Assembly (NCBI RefSeq): GCF_005222675.1
Contig: NZ_STGE01000068.1
Coordinates: forward strand, 62,001-126,000
Direction of reading: 5' to 3'
From: Mycolicibacterium sp. CR10
Lineage (GTDB): Bacteria; Actinomycetota; Actinomycetes; Mycobacteriales; Mycobacteriaceae
DNA length: 64,000 nt
The position numbers and the translations under genes were made by a program. Positions 7,080 through 16,000 of the stretch are shown piece after piece (the first letter of the stretch is position 1; each line of letters begins with the position of its first letter). The notes under the pieces are model-generated. The model made no database searches. It was given only the letters and a program-made list of their open reading frames with translations, and was not told the DNA's origin.

Positions 7080-9977
7080 GTGTCCATTCACGGCATGTCG
7101 GATCACCGCAGCTCGAATCACTCCACGCATCACGAACTCGGCTTCGTCGACCGCCACATCGGCCCGGACGCCCAAGCCGTCGCCACACTGTTGAGCACGA
7201 TCGGCGTCGACACACTCGACGAGCTGGCCGCGAAGGCCGTGCCCACGGCGATCTTCGACCCGGTGACCGCGGACGGTGTCGCGCCCGGGCTGGAGGCGTT
7301 GCCCCCCGCCGCGTCCGAGGCCGACGCGCTGGCCGAACTGCGCGCGCTGGCCGACTCGAACACCGTCGCGGTGTCGATGATCGGGCAGGGCTACTTCGAC
7401 ACTCTCACGCCACCTGTGTTGCGGCGCAACATCCTTGAGAACCCGGCGTGGTACACCGCCTACACGCCCTATCAGCCCGAGATCAGCCAGGGCCGGCTCG
7501 AGGCGCTGCTGAACTTCCAGACGATGGTCACCGACCTCACCGGCCTGGAGGTCGCGAATGCCTCGATGCTCGACGAGGGTACCGCTGCGGCCGAGGCGAT
7601 GACCCTGATGCAGCGCGCGGTGCGGGGCCAGGCCAACCGGCTGGTTGTCGATGCCGACATCTATGCGCAGACCGCCGCGATCCTGGCAACCCGAGCGGCG
7701 CCTCTGGGGATCGAGATCGTGACCGCTGATCTGCGCAATGGACTTCCGGATCTGCCCGACGGTGACTTCTTCGGTGTGATCGTCCAGCTGCCGGGTGCCA
7801 GCGGACGGGTCCATGATTGGACCGAACTGGTCCGGCAGGCCCACGAGCGCGGTGCCCTGGTGGCTGTCGGCGCTGATCTGTTGGCGCTGACCATGGTGGC
7901 ACCGCCCGGCGAGATCGGTGCCGATATCGCTTTCGGAACCACGCAACGCTTCGGTGTGCCAATGGGATTCGGCGGCCCACACGCCGGCTATCTGGCTGTG
8001 CATTCCACGCACGCCCGCCAGTTGCCCGGCCGCCTCGTCGGCGTGTCCAAGGATGCCGACGGGTCTACGGCCTATCGGTTGGCGCTGCAGACACGCGAAC
8101 AACACATCCGCCGGGACAAGGCCACAAGCAACATCTGCACAGCGCAGGTCCTGCTGGCCGTGATGGCGGCGATGTACGCGAGCTATCACGGCGCGGATGG
8201 ATTGCGCGCCATCGCGACTCGGGTTCACGGGCACGCACGGGCCCTGGCGGCCGGACTGGTCGCCGCGGGGGTCGACGTGGTGCACGACACGTTCTTCGAC
8301 ACCGTGCTGGCACGGGTGCCCGGCCGGGCAAGCGCGGCGCAGTCGGCGGCCAAGGACCGCGGCATCAACGTCTGGCTGGTCGACGACGACCACGTCTCGG
8401 TGACGTGCGACGAGGTGACCACCGACGAGCACATCGCCGCCGTGCTCGAGGCCCTCACCGGTGCCGCCACCGCTGGGCAGTCCTTCGCAGGACCCGAAAT
8501 CGCCACCAGGACATCGGAATTCCTCACCCACGCGGCGTTCACCAGGTACCGCACGGAGACCGAGATGATGCGTTACCTGCGATCGCTGTCGGACAAGGAC
8601 ATCGCGCTGGACCGCAGCATGATCCCGCTGGGATCGTGCACGATGAAGCTCAACGCGGCCGCGGAGATGGAGCCCATCACCTGGCCCGAGTTCGCCCGCC
8701 AGCACCCGTTCGCCCCCGCGTCGGACACCCCGGGACTGCGCCGGCTGATCGCCGATCTGCAGACGTGGCTCACCGGTATCACCGGCTACGACCAGGTGTC
8801 GCTGCAACCCAACGCCGGGTCGCAGGGGGAGTACGCCGGCCTGCTGGCGATCCAGGCCTACCACGGCGCGCGCGGGGACACCGCCCGCGACATCTGCCTG
8901 ATCCCGTCGAGCGCACACGGCACCAACGCGGCCTCGGCGGCGCTGGCAGGCATGAAGGTGGTCGTCGTCGGGTGCCGGGCCAACGGCGACGTCGATCTCG
9001 ACGATCTTCGCGCCAAAGTTGCCGAACACGCAGATCGACTGTCCGCGTTGATGATCACGTATCCCTCGACGCACGGCGTCTACGAGCACGACGTCGCCGA
9101 CATCTGCGCGGCGGTCCACGATGCCGGCGGGCAGGTCTACGTCGACGGCGCGAACCTCAACGCACTCGTCGGCCTCGCCCGCCCCGGACGGTTCGGCGGC
9201 GATGTCAGCCACCTGAACCTGCACAAGACGTTCTGCATCCCGCACGGCGGCGGCGGTCCCGGCGTGGGCCCCGTTGCGGTCCGCGAGCATCTGGCGCCGT
9301 ACCTGCCCGGCCACCCGCTGGCAGCCGAGCTTTCCGATGCGTTCACGGTGTCGGCCGCGCCATACGGTTCGGCCTCGATCCTGCCGATCACGTGGGCCTA
9401 CATCCGCATGATGGGCGCTCACGGACTGCGATCGGCCTCACTGGTGGCGATCTCGTCGGCGAACTACATCGCCCGCAGGCTCGACGAGTACTACCCGGTG
9501 CTCTACACCGGGGAGAACGGCATGGTGGCCCACGAGTGCATTCTCGACCTGCGCGGCATCACCAAGGCCACCGGTGTCACCGTCGACGACGTCGCCAAGC
9601 GGTTGGCGGACTATGGCTTCCACGCCCCGACGATGAGCTTCCCGGTCGCGGGCACGCTGATGGTCGAGCCGACCGAAAGTGAGTCGCTGACCGAGGTCGA
9701 CGCGTTCTGCGACGCCATGATCGCGATCCGGGCCGAGATCGACCAGGTCGGCTCGGGAGCCTGGCCGGCCGACGACAACCCGCTGCGGGGCGCACCGCAC
9801 ACCGCGGAATGCCTGCTGGTGACCGACTGGGACCACCCGTATACCCGGGAGCAGGCGGCCTATCCGCTGGGGACGTCCTTCCGGCCGAAGGTCTGGCCGG
9901 CGGTGCGCCGCATCGACGGTGCCTACGGCGACCGCAACCTGGTCTGCTCCTGCCCGCCCGTCGAGGCCTTCGCGTGA
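7080..9977 (+). CDS. gcvB: Glycine dehydrogenase (decarboxylating), glycine cleavage P protein
   Basis: About 965 residues, a full-length single-chain P protein. It decarboxylates glycine with pyridoxal phosphate and passes the aminomethyl group to the lipoyl arm of GcvH. The PLP-lysine motif LHKTFCIPHGGGGPG is present (Lys near residue 716), as are the N-half block NPAWYTAYTPYQPEISQGRLE and the SAHGTNAASA segment. GTG at 7080 has a gggag site 10 bases upstream. An internal ATG at 7095 (MSDH) gives the N-terminus of the M. tuberculosis protein and is the alternative start. The gene follows a tandem glycine riboswitch, so expression should rise with glycine. Confidence 0.95.
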   Translation: MSIHGMSDHRSSNHSTHHELGFVDRHIGPDAQAVATLLSTIGVDTLDELAAKAVPTAIFDPVTADGVAPGLEALPPAASEADALAELRALADSNTVAVSMIGQGYFDTLTPPVLRRNILENPAWYTAYTPYQPEISQGRLEALLNFQTMVTDLTGLEVANASMLDEGTAAAEAMTLMQRAVRGQANRLVVDADIYAQTAAILATRAAPLGIEIVTADLRNGLPDLPDGDFFGVIVQLPGASGRVHDWTELVRQAHERGALVAVGADLLALTMVAPPGEIGADIAFGTTQRFGVPMGFGGPHAGYLAVHSTHARQLPGRLVGVSKDADGSTAYRLALQTREQHIRRDKATSNICTAQVLLAVMAAMYASYHGADGLRAIATRVHGHARALAAGLVAAGVDVVHDTFFDTVLARVPGRASAAQSAAKDRGINVWLVDDDHVSVTCDEVTTDEHIAAVLEALTGAATAGQSFAGPEIATRTSEFLTHAAFTRYRTETEMMRYLRSLSDKDIALDRSMIPLGSCTMKLNAAAEMEPITWPEFARQHPFAPASDTPGLRRLIADLQTWLTGITGYDQVSLQPNAGSQGEYAGLLAIQAYHGARGDTARDICLIPSSAHGTNAASAALAGMKVVVVGCRANGDVDLDDLRAKVAEHADRLSALMITYPSTHGVYEHDVADICAAVHDAGGQVYVDGANLNALVGLARPGRFGGDVSHLNLHKTFCIPHGGGGPGVGPVAVREHLAPYLPGHPLAAELSDAFTVSAAPYGSASILPITWAYIRMMGAHGLRSASLVAISSANYIARRLDEYYPVLYTGENGMVAHECILDLRGITKATGVTVDDVAKRLADYGFHAPTMSFPVAGTLMVEPTESESLTEVDAFCDAMIAIRAEIDQVGSGAWPADDNPLRGAPHTAECLLVTDWDHPYTREQAAYPLGTSFRPKVWPAVRRIDGAYGDRNLVCSCPPVEAFA

Positions 9978-9996
9978 CGGCCGGTACGGTGACCCC

Positions 9997-10731
9997 ATGA
10001 CAGGAGGGTCCGAGGGAGCTGCCGGCATCACCCCGAAGCTCTTCATCTTCCCGCACGCCGGCGGGGCGCCGCAGTACTACGTGCCGTTCGCGAAGACCTT
10101 CACCACGGATATCAAGCGCACCGCGGTGCAGTACCCGGGGCAGCGCGGCAAGCAGGATTTCGCGTCGTTCACCAGCCTGCCCGCCCTGGCCGACGAGGTT
10201 GTCACGATGGTCTCGCCCGAGAAAGACCACGGCGGGCCGGTGGTGTTCTTCGGGCACAGCATGGGCGGCTTGTTGGCGTTCGAGGTCGCCCGCCGGTTCG
10301 AGGCGGCCGGGCGACCCATTGCGGCCTTGTTCGTCTCGGCATGTGCGGCTCCCGGCAAGGTCGGCTACGACGACATCCCGGAGACCGACGACGGCCTGCT
10401 GGCCGCGGTCAGCACGATGACGGGCGCCAGCCCGGAGTTCATGCAGAACCCCGAGTTCGCCGCCGCGATCCTGCCCACCCTGCGCGGCCTCAAGGCGATC
10501 GCGAACTACGACTGCCCGCCCGAGGTGACGCTGTCGTGCCCGATCCACGCGTTCTACGGAGACGACGACGAAATCGCCACCGCTGCGAAGGTGGCACCCT
10601 GGGCGGAGCGGACGACTGCCGGCTTCACCGCACGTGAGTTCAAGGGACACCACTTCTACCTCAATGACCACCTCAACGACCTGGTGCCCGACGTCCAGCA
10701 GAAGATCTGGGCGCTTCGCGGCCAGTGGTGA
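9997..10731 (+). CDS. tesA: Type II thioesterase, TesA family
   Basis: 244 residues, alpha/beta hydrolase fold. The nucleophile elbow is GHSMGG (Ser near residue 88), and the catalytic His lies in GHHFYLND near the C-terminus. The N-terminal FIFPHAGG motif is typical of type II thioesterases serving polyketide and non-ribosomal synthases. TesA is needed for phthiocerol lipid synthesis in M. tuberculosis and interacts with PpsE, where it may release or edit chains. Here it lies just ahead of the fadD26/pps-like genes. It starts only 19 bases after gcvB and 557 bases before the next gene, so it may be read from the gcvB promoter and riboswitch. The ATG at 9997 is the natural start. Confidence 0.88.
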   Translation: MTGGSEGAAGITPKLFIFPHAGGAPQYYVPFAKTFTTDIKRTAVQYPGQRGKQDFASFTSLPALADEVVTMVSPEKDHGGPVVFFGHSMGGLLAFEVARRFEAAGRPIAALFVSACAAPGKVGYDDIPETDDGLLAAVSTMTGASPEFMQNPEFAAAILPTLRGLKAIANYDCPPEVTLSCPIHAFYGDDDEIATAAKVAPWAERTTAGFTAREFKGHHFYLNDHLNDLVPDVQQKIWALRGQW

Positions 10732-11288
10732 CCCCGAGAGGGTGTGGTGTTCGCCACACTGGCCCGCAGTCGCTGTGACCTGTCCCGAGCACACGTTTAT
10801 ATCGGCAAACGAGGGTGCTGTGCGGCCTGCGCCGATGCCGTCAGACCAGCTTCTTACCGAGGAGTCAGAAAATAACCCGACACGAAGGTGCGATCTCCGC
10901 AAACAAATAACGTGGACGTCAAGGCGAACGGAGCACTGTCTTCGGCCTTCCTCTCCGAGTGCTCGCGCACCCGGTAGTCACGGCCATGAGCAACCGGGAA
11001 CCCCGGAATGAAGTGGGGTGTTGCGGTCTCTGGCAAAACACTGAAGGCACGGTAAGGATTAAGTTGCGCACCTACGTTTGCACTCTGCTGGCGAAATACG
11101 CCCCGAAGTGCCCGCTTCCCTCTGGCAAGCAAGTCATGGTCTAATCCTTCGTTGGATTAGACGACATTATTGACGGGCCGATGTTAGCCTTCGGGCGAGC
11201 GGGGGGATGCGCGGCATGAGCTGCGAATCGGTTTGCCATCCACGGCAATGGGGCCGGGGGCGCAGAGATTTGATGAAAGGACGTCGCC
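10732..11288. other. 557-base intergenic region upstream of the pps-like operon
   Basis: No convincing gene is seen here. Base composition is more AT-rich than in the flanking genes (for example tcagaaaataacccg near 10865 and gcaaacaaataacg near 10899), as expected of a regulatory region. It holds a GACGTCA palindrome-like site at 10915 and a perfect 9-base inverted repeat at 11139 to 11162. The last bases (gatgaaaggacgtcgcc) provide a Shine-Dalgarno site for the FAAL gene. Short reading frames in this stretch lack homology-like features or ribosome sites. Confidence 0.6.
11139..11162. promoter_or_regulatory. Perfect inverted repeat, candidate operator upstream of the polyketide operon
   Basis: GTCTAATCC, six bases (ttcgtt), then GGATTAGAC form a perfect 9-base inverted repeat ending 126 bases before the first FAAL start codon. 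There is no T-run after it, so it is not a typical intrinsic terminator. The size and spacing fit a dimeric repressor site, and the sequence cattat just downstream (11165) could be part of a -10 element. Operator function is inference only. Confidence 0.4.
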
Positions 11289-13067
11289 ATGCCTTTGCTT
11301 GAGTCGACCATTCCTGGCTTGCTCGCCGACCGGGCGCGGATGCAGCCCGACGCCGTGGCCTACACATTCATCGACTACGACGTGGATCCCGCGGGCTTCG
11401 AAGAGACGCTGACGTGGTCCCAGATGTATCACCGTGTCCAGGTGGTCGCGGAGGAACTCCTGCGCCATGGGTCGAAGGGCGATCGGGCGGCCATCCTCGC
11501 GCCGCAGGGCCTCGAATACATCATCGCGTTCTACGGCGCGATGACGGCCGGCTTCATCGCCGTGCCGCTGCCTGTGCCCGCCATGGGCCAGCTCGACGAG
11601 CGGGTCAACGGCGCGCTGCGCGACTGCCAGCCGGTCGCCGTGCTGACGACCTCGGCCGTCCTCGGCGAGATCCTGACCTACGTCGGCGCCCAGCCCGGCC
11701 ATGCCGCTCCCGTCGTCGTCGAGGTCGACGCACTCGACTTCGATTCGCCCCGCACCGTCGAGGTGAACGTCGGAGCGCTGCCCAAGACGGCCTACCTGCA
11801 GTACACCTCCGGATCGACCCGCGCGCCGGCCGGCGTGATCATGACCCACAAGAACGTGATCGCCAATCTCGACCAGATCTTCACCGATTACATGGAACAC
11901 CGCGGCGGGGTGCCGCCGCAGGACACCACGATGGTGTCGTGGCTGCCCTTCTACCACGACATGGGCCTAATCCAGGGTGTCTTCGCACCCCTGCTGTGCC
12001 CGCCGGACGGCCCGGGCGGCGAGTGGGGCCGCCCCGCGAAGCTGATGAGCCCGGTGGCGTTCCTGCAGAAGCCCGCCCGCTGGATCCAGCAGCTCGCGGT
12101 CAACCCCCACGCGTGGTCGGCCGCGCCGAACTTCGCGTTCGAGCTCTCCGTGCGCCGGACGTCCGACGCCGACCTCGAGGGCATGGACCTCGGCGGCCTG
12201 CTGGGCATCATCAGCGGTAGCGAGCGCATCCACTCCGCCACCATCCGTCGGTTCAACGAGCGCTTCGCCGCGTTCAACATGCCCGACACCACCGTGCGCC
12301 CGTCCTACGGCCTGGCCGAGGCCACGCTGTACGTGATCTCGGCCCCGACCGGCCACACGCCGTCGACCGTGCGGTTCGACTACGAGAAGCTGTCCTCGGG
12401 GCATGCCAAGCGATGCGGCGCCGAGGGCGGCTCGGAGCTCGTGAGCTACGGCGCTCCGCGGTCCTCGACCGTCCGCATCGTCGATCCCGACACGCGCCTG
12501 GAGAACCCCGACGGCAAGATCGGCGAGATCTGGGTGCACGGCGACCAGGTCGCCATGGGGTACTGGCGCAACCCGCAGCAGACCGAGCGCACGTTCGCCG
12601 GCGAGATCGTGGACCCGTCCCCGGGCACGCCGCAGAACACCTGGCTGCGAACCGGCGATCTCGGCGTAATGTCTGAGGGCGAAATGTTCATCATCGGCCG
12701 CATCAAGGATCTGCTGATCGTCGACGGGCGTAACCATTACCCCGACGACATCGAGGCCACCATCCAGGAGATCACCGGAGGTCGCGTCGCCGCGATCTCG
12801 ATCCTCGACGAGACCAGCGAGCAGTTGGTCGCGATCGCCGAGATGAAGAAGCGGGGAAACTCCGAGGCCGAGGCGCTCGACACGCTGCGTGCCCTCAAGC
12901 GCGAGGTGGCCTCGGCCATCAAGAAGTCCCACAGCGTCCGGGTGTCTGACCTGGTGCTGGTGGCACCCGGCTCGATCCCGATCACCACCAGCGGAAAGAT
13001 ACGGCGCTCGGCCTGTGCGGATCGATACCGCCAGGACGAGTTCAGCCGCTTGGACGCCACTACATGA
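11289..13067 (+). CDS. fadD26: Long-chain fatty acyl-AMP ligase, FadD26 type (FAAL1)
   Basis: 592 residues of the adenylate-forming superfamily. Motifs are LQYTSGSTRAPAGV (about residues 172 to 185, ATP binding), SYGLAEATLYV, RTGDLGV, GRIKDLLIVDGRNHYPDDIE and the C-terminal TTSGKIRRS with the adenylation Lys. This combination is typical of mycobacterial FAALs, which make acyl-adenylates and hand them to a synthase ACP rather than to CoA. The stop overlaps the start of PKS1 (ATGA), whose N-terminal ACP is the expected acceptor. As recalled, it resembles M. tuberculosis FadD26 along its length. It is the first of a long run of closely spaced genes. Confidence 0.92.
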   Translation: MPLLESTIPGLLADRARMQPDAVAYTFIDYDVDPAGFEETLTWSQMYHRVQVVAEELLRHGSKGDRAAILAPQGLEYIIAFYGAMTAGFIAVPLPVPAMGQLDERVNGALRDCQPVAVLTTSAVLGEILTYVGAQPGHAAPVVVEVDALDFDSPRTVEVNVGALPKTAYLQYTSGSTRAPAGVIMTHKNVIANLDQIFTDYMEHRGGVPPQDTTMVSWLPFYHDMGLIQGVFAPLLCPPDGPGGEWGRPAKLMSPVAFLQKPARWIQQLAVNPHAWSAAPNFAFELSVRRTSDADLEGMDLGGLLGIISGSERIHSATIRRFNERFAAFNMPDTTVRPSYGLAEATLYVISAPTGHTPSTVRFDYEKLSSGHAKRCGAEGGSELVSYGAPRSSTVRIVDPDTRLENPDGKIGEIWVHGDQVAMGYWRNPQQTERTFAGEIVDPSPGTPQNTWLRTGDLGVMSEGEMFIIGRIKDLLIVDGRNHYPDDIEATIQEITGGRVAAISILDETSEQLVAIAEMKKRGNSEAEALDTLRALKREVASAIKKSHSVRVSDLVLVAPGSIPITTSGKIRRSACADRYRQDEFSRLDATT

Positions 13068-16000
13068 CCTCTGCTTTCGACGAGGACTCTCTCCGGAATT
13101 GGTTGGTCGACTATCTCGTCACCAACATCGGTTGCAGCCCCGACGAAATCGATCTCGATGCACCCCTGAACGATCTGGCCGTCGGCTCCAGCGATGCGGT
13201 CGTACTGACCGGCGAACTGTCGGAGTTGTTGGGTCGCACGGTGTCGCCCGTGGAGTTCTGGCAGTACCCGACGATCAACGCGCTGGCCCGATTCCTGACC
13301 GGCGGAGAGATCGAACCGGTCGTCGAGCCCGCCGTCAGCACCGTCAGCCGCGACTACCGCACCGACGACGAGCCGATCGCGGTCATCGGTCTCGGCTGCC
13401 GCTTCCCGGGTGAAGACGGCAACATCGAAGGCCCGGACGCCTACTGGGAGTTCCTGTCCGAGGGCCGTTCCGCGGTCCGGGAGGTGCCCGCGGATCGTTG
13501 GGACTCCTTCCAGATCGATTCCCCGGAGGCCGCCGCCGCGTTGGCCGGCACCACCCGCTGGGGATCGTTCCTGCGCGACGTCGACTCCTTCGATGCGGAG
13601 TTCTTCGAGATCTCGCCCAGCGAGGCCGACAAGATGGATCCCCAGCAGCGATTGCTGCTCGAGGTCACCCAGGAGGCGCTGGAGAACGCCGGAATACCGG
13701 CGCACACGCTGCGGCATTCCCAGACCGGGGTGTTCGCGGGTGCGTGCCTGGGTGAGTACGGCTACCTGTCGGCGGCCGACCTCGGTGACGTCGACTCCTG
13801 GTCCGGCACGGGTGGCGCGCTGAGCATCATCGCCAACCGGGTGTCGTACTACTTCGACCTGCGTGGCCCGTCGGTGACCATCGACACGGCGTGTTCGTCA
13901 TCGCTGGTGACGATCCACCTGGCCTGCCAGAGCCTGCGGGCAGGCGACTCCAACCTCGCGCTGGCCGCCGGGGTCAACGTGCTGTTGTCACCGGCGCCGA
14001 CGCGCAGCTTCGACCAGCTCGAGGCCCTGTCGAAAACGGGGCAGTGCCATTCTTTCGACGCCTCCGCCGACGGATTCGTCCGCGGTGAGGGCTGCGGTGT
14101 GACCGTGCTCAAGCGGCTCTCCGACGCACAGCGTGACGGCGACCGGATCCTCGCGGTGATCCGCGGCTCCGCCGTCAACCAGGACGGCCGTTCCAACGGC
14201 CTGATGGCCCCCAACCCGGCCGCGCAGATGGCGGTGCTGCGGTCGGCCTACGCCGCAGCCGGCGTCGAACCTCGCGAGGTCGATTACGTCGAGGCGCACG
14301 GCACCGGAACACTGCTCGGCGATCCGATCGAGGCGCGCGCCCTGGGCACCGTTTTGGGCCGCGGTCGGGCGGCCGACGCCCCGCTGCTGATCGGGGCGGT
14401 CAAATCAAACCTCGGGCACCTGGAGGCCGCCGCCGGTATCGCGGGGTTCACCAAGGCCGTGCTGGCGATGCAGCACCGCAGGATCCCCGCCAACCTCGGC
14501 TACCAGAACCCGAACCCGCACATCCCGTTCGACAATCTGCGGCTGAAGGTCGTCGCCGAACCCACCGAGTGGCTTCCCGTGGGTCGTCCTCGGCGGGCCG
14601 GCGTGTCGTCCTTCGGCTTCGGCGGCACCAACGCCCACGTGGTGATCGAGCAGGCACCCGAGACGGCACTCCCGCCGGTCCCGTCGCAAGCCGCGGTCAC
14701 GACGTTGGTGGTGTCGGGCAGGACGCCGGAACGAATCGCCTCGCAGGCCGGCATGCTCGCCGACTGGATGGCCGGCTCCGGGTCGGGTCTGGCGTCGCTT
14801 TCCGAGGTCGCCCACACCCTCAACCATCACCGGTCCCTGCACACCAAGTTCGCGACGGTCGCCGCCCGCGACAAGGCTCAAGCGATCACCGGGCTACGGG
14901 CTTTGGCCGACGGCCAGGCCGCAGCGGGAGTCGTCACACCCCACACCGGCGCCTGCAAGCGGGGCGTGGCGTTCGTCTACTCCGGACAGGGCTCCCAGTG
15001 GGCCGGGATGGCGCAGCGACTGCTCGCCGACGAGTCCGCGTTCGTGGCCGCGCTGGCCGAGATCGAGCCGGTGTTCGTCGAGCAGGTCGGCTTCTCGCTC
15101 TACGACGTCATCGCCAACGGCGAGACGATCAGCGGCGACGCCCAGGTCCAACCCGTTCTGATGGGCCTGCAGCTGGCCCTGACCGAGCTCTGGCGGCACT
15201 ACGGCGTCCACCCCGACGCCGTCATCGGCCACTCTATGGGCGAGGTCACCGCCGCCGTCGTCTCCGGCGCCCTGAGCCTGTCCGACGGCCTGCGGGTCAT
15301 CGCCGAGCGCTCCCGCATCATGTCCCGCCTCGCCGGGCAGGGTGCCGTCGCGCTGGTCGAGCTGGACCCCGACGCCGCCGAGGCGTTCATTGCCGACTAC
15401 CCCAGCGTCGAGGTGGCCGGGTACGTCTCGCCGCGCCAGACGGTGGTAGCGGGCCTGCCCGAGCAGATCGACGCCGTCATCGCCGCGGTCGCCGCGCAGG
15501 ACAAGTTCGCCCGGCGGGTCAACATGGAGGTCGCCTCCCACACCGCGCTGATGGACCCCGTGCTTGCCGACCTGCGCAGCGCGCTAGCCGATGTGACGCC
15601 GAGGACCCCCACCATCCCGTTCCTGTCCACCGTCGTCGATTTCAGCGACGATGCGGGGCAGGAACCGACGCTGGATGCCGACTACTGGGTGGCGAACGTG
15701 CGCCAGCCGGTGCGCTTCAGCCAGGCCATCGCGGCCGCGGCGCAGGAGATCGGAACGTTCATCGAGGTGAGCGCCAACCCGATCCTGACCTACGCGGTCA
15801 GCGACACGCTGTCCACAGGCCACCACCACAGCTTCGGCACGCTGGCCCGCGACAACGACGACACGCTGAGCTTCCATACGGCGCTCAACTCGACATTCAC
15901 CAGCCATCCGCCCGAGACCGCGCACCACGCCGAGCCGCACGTCCCGCTGCCGACCACACGGTGGCACCACACGCGCCACTGGGCGATCAGGAAGCGTGCG

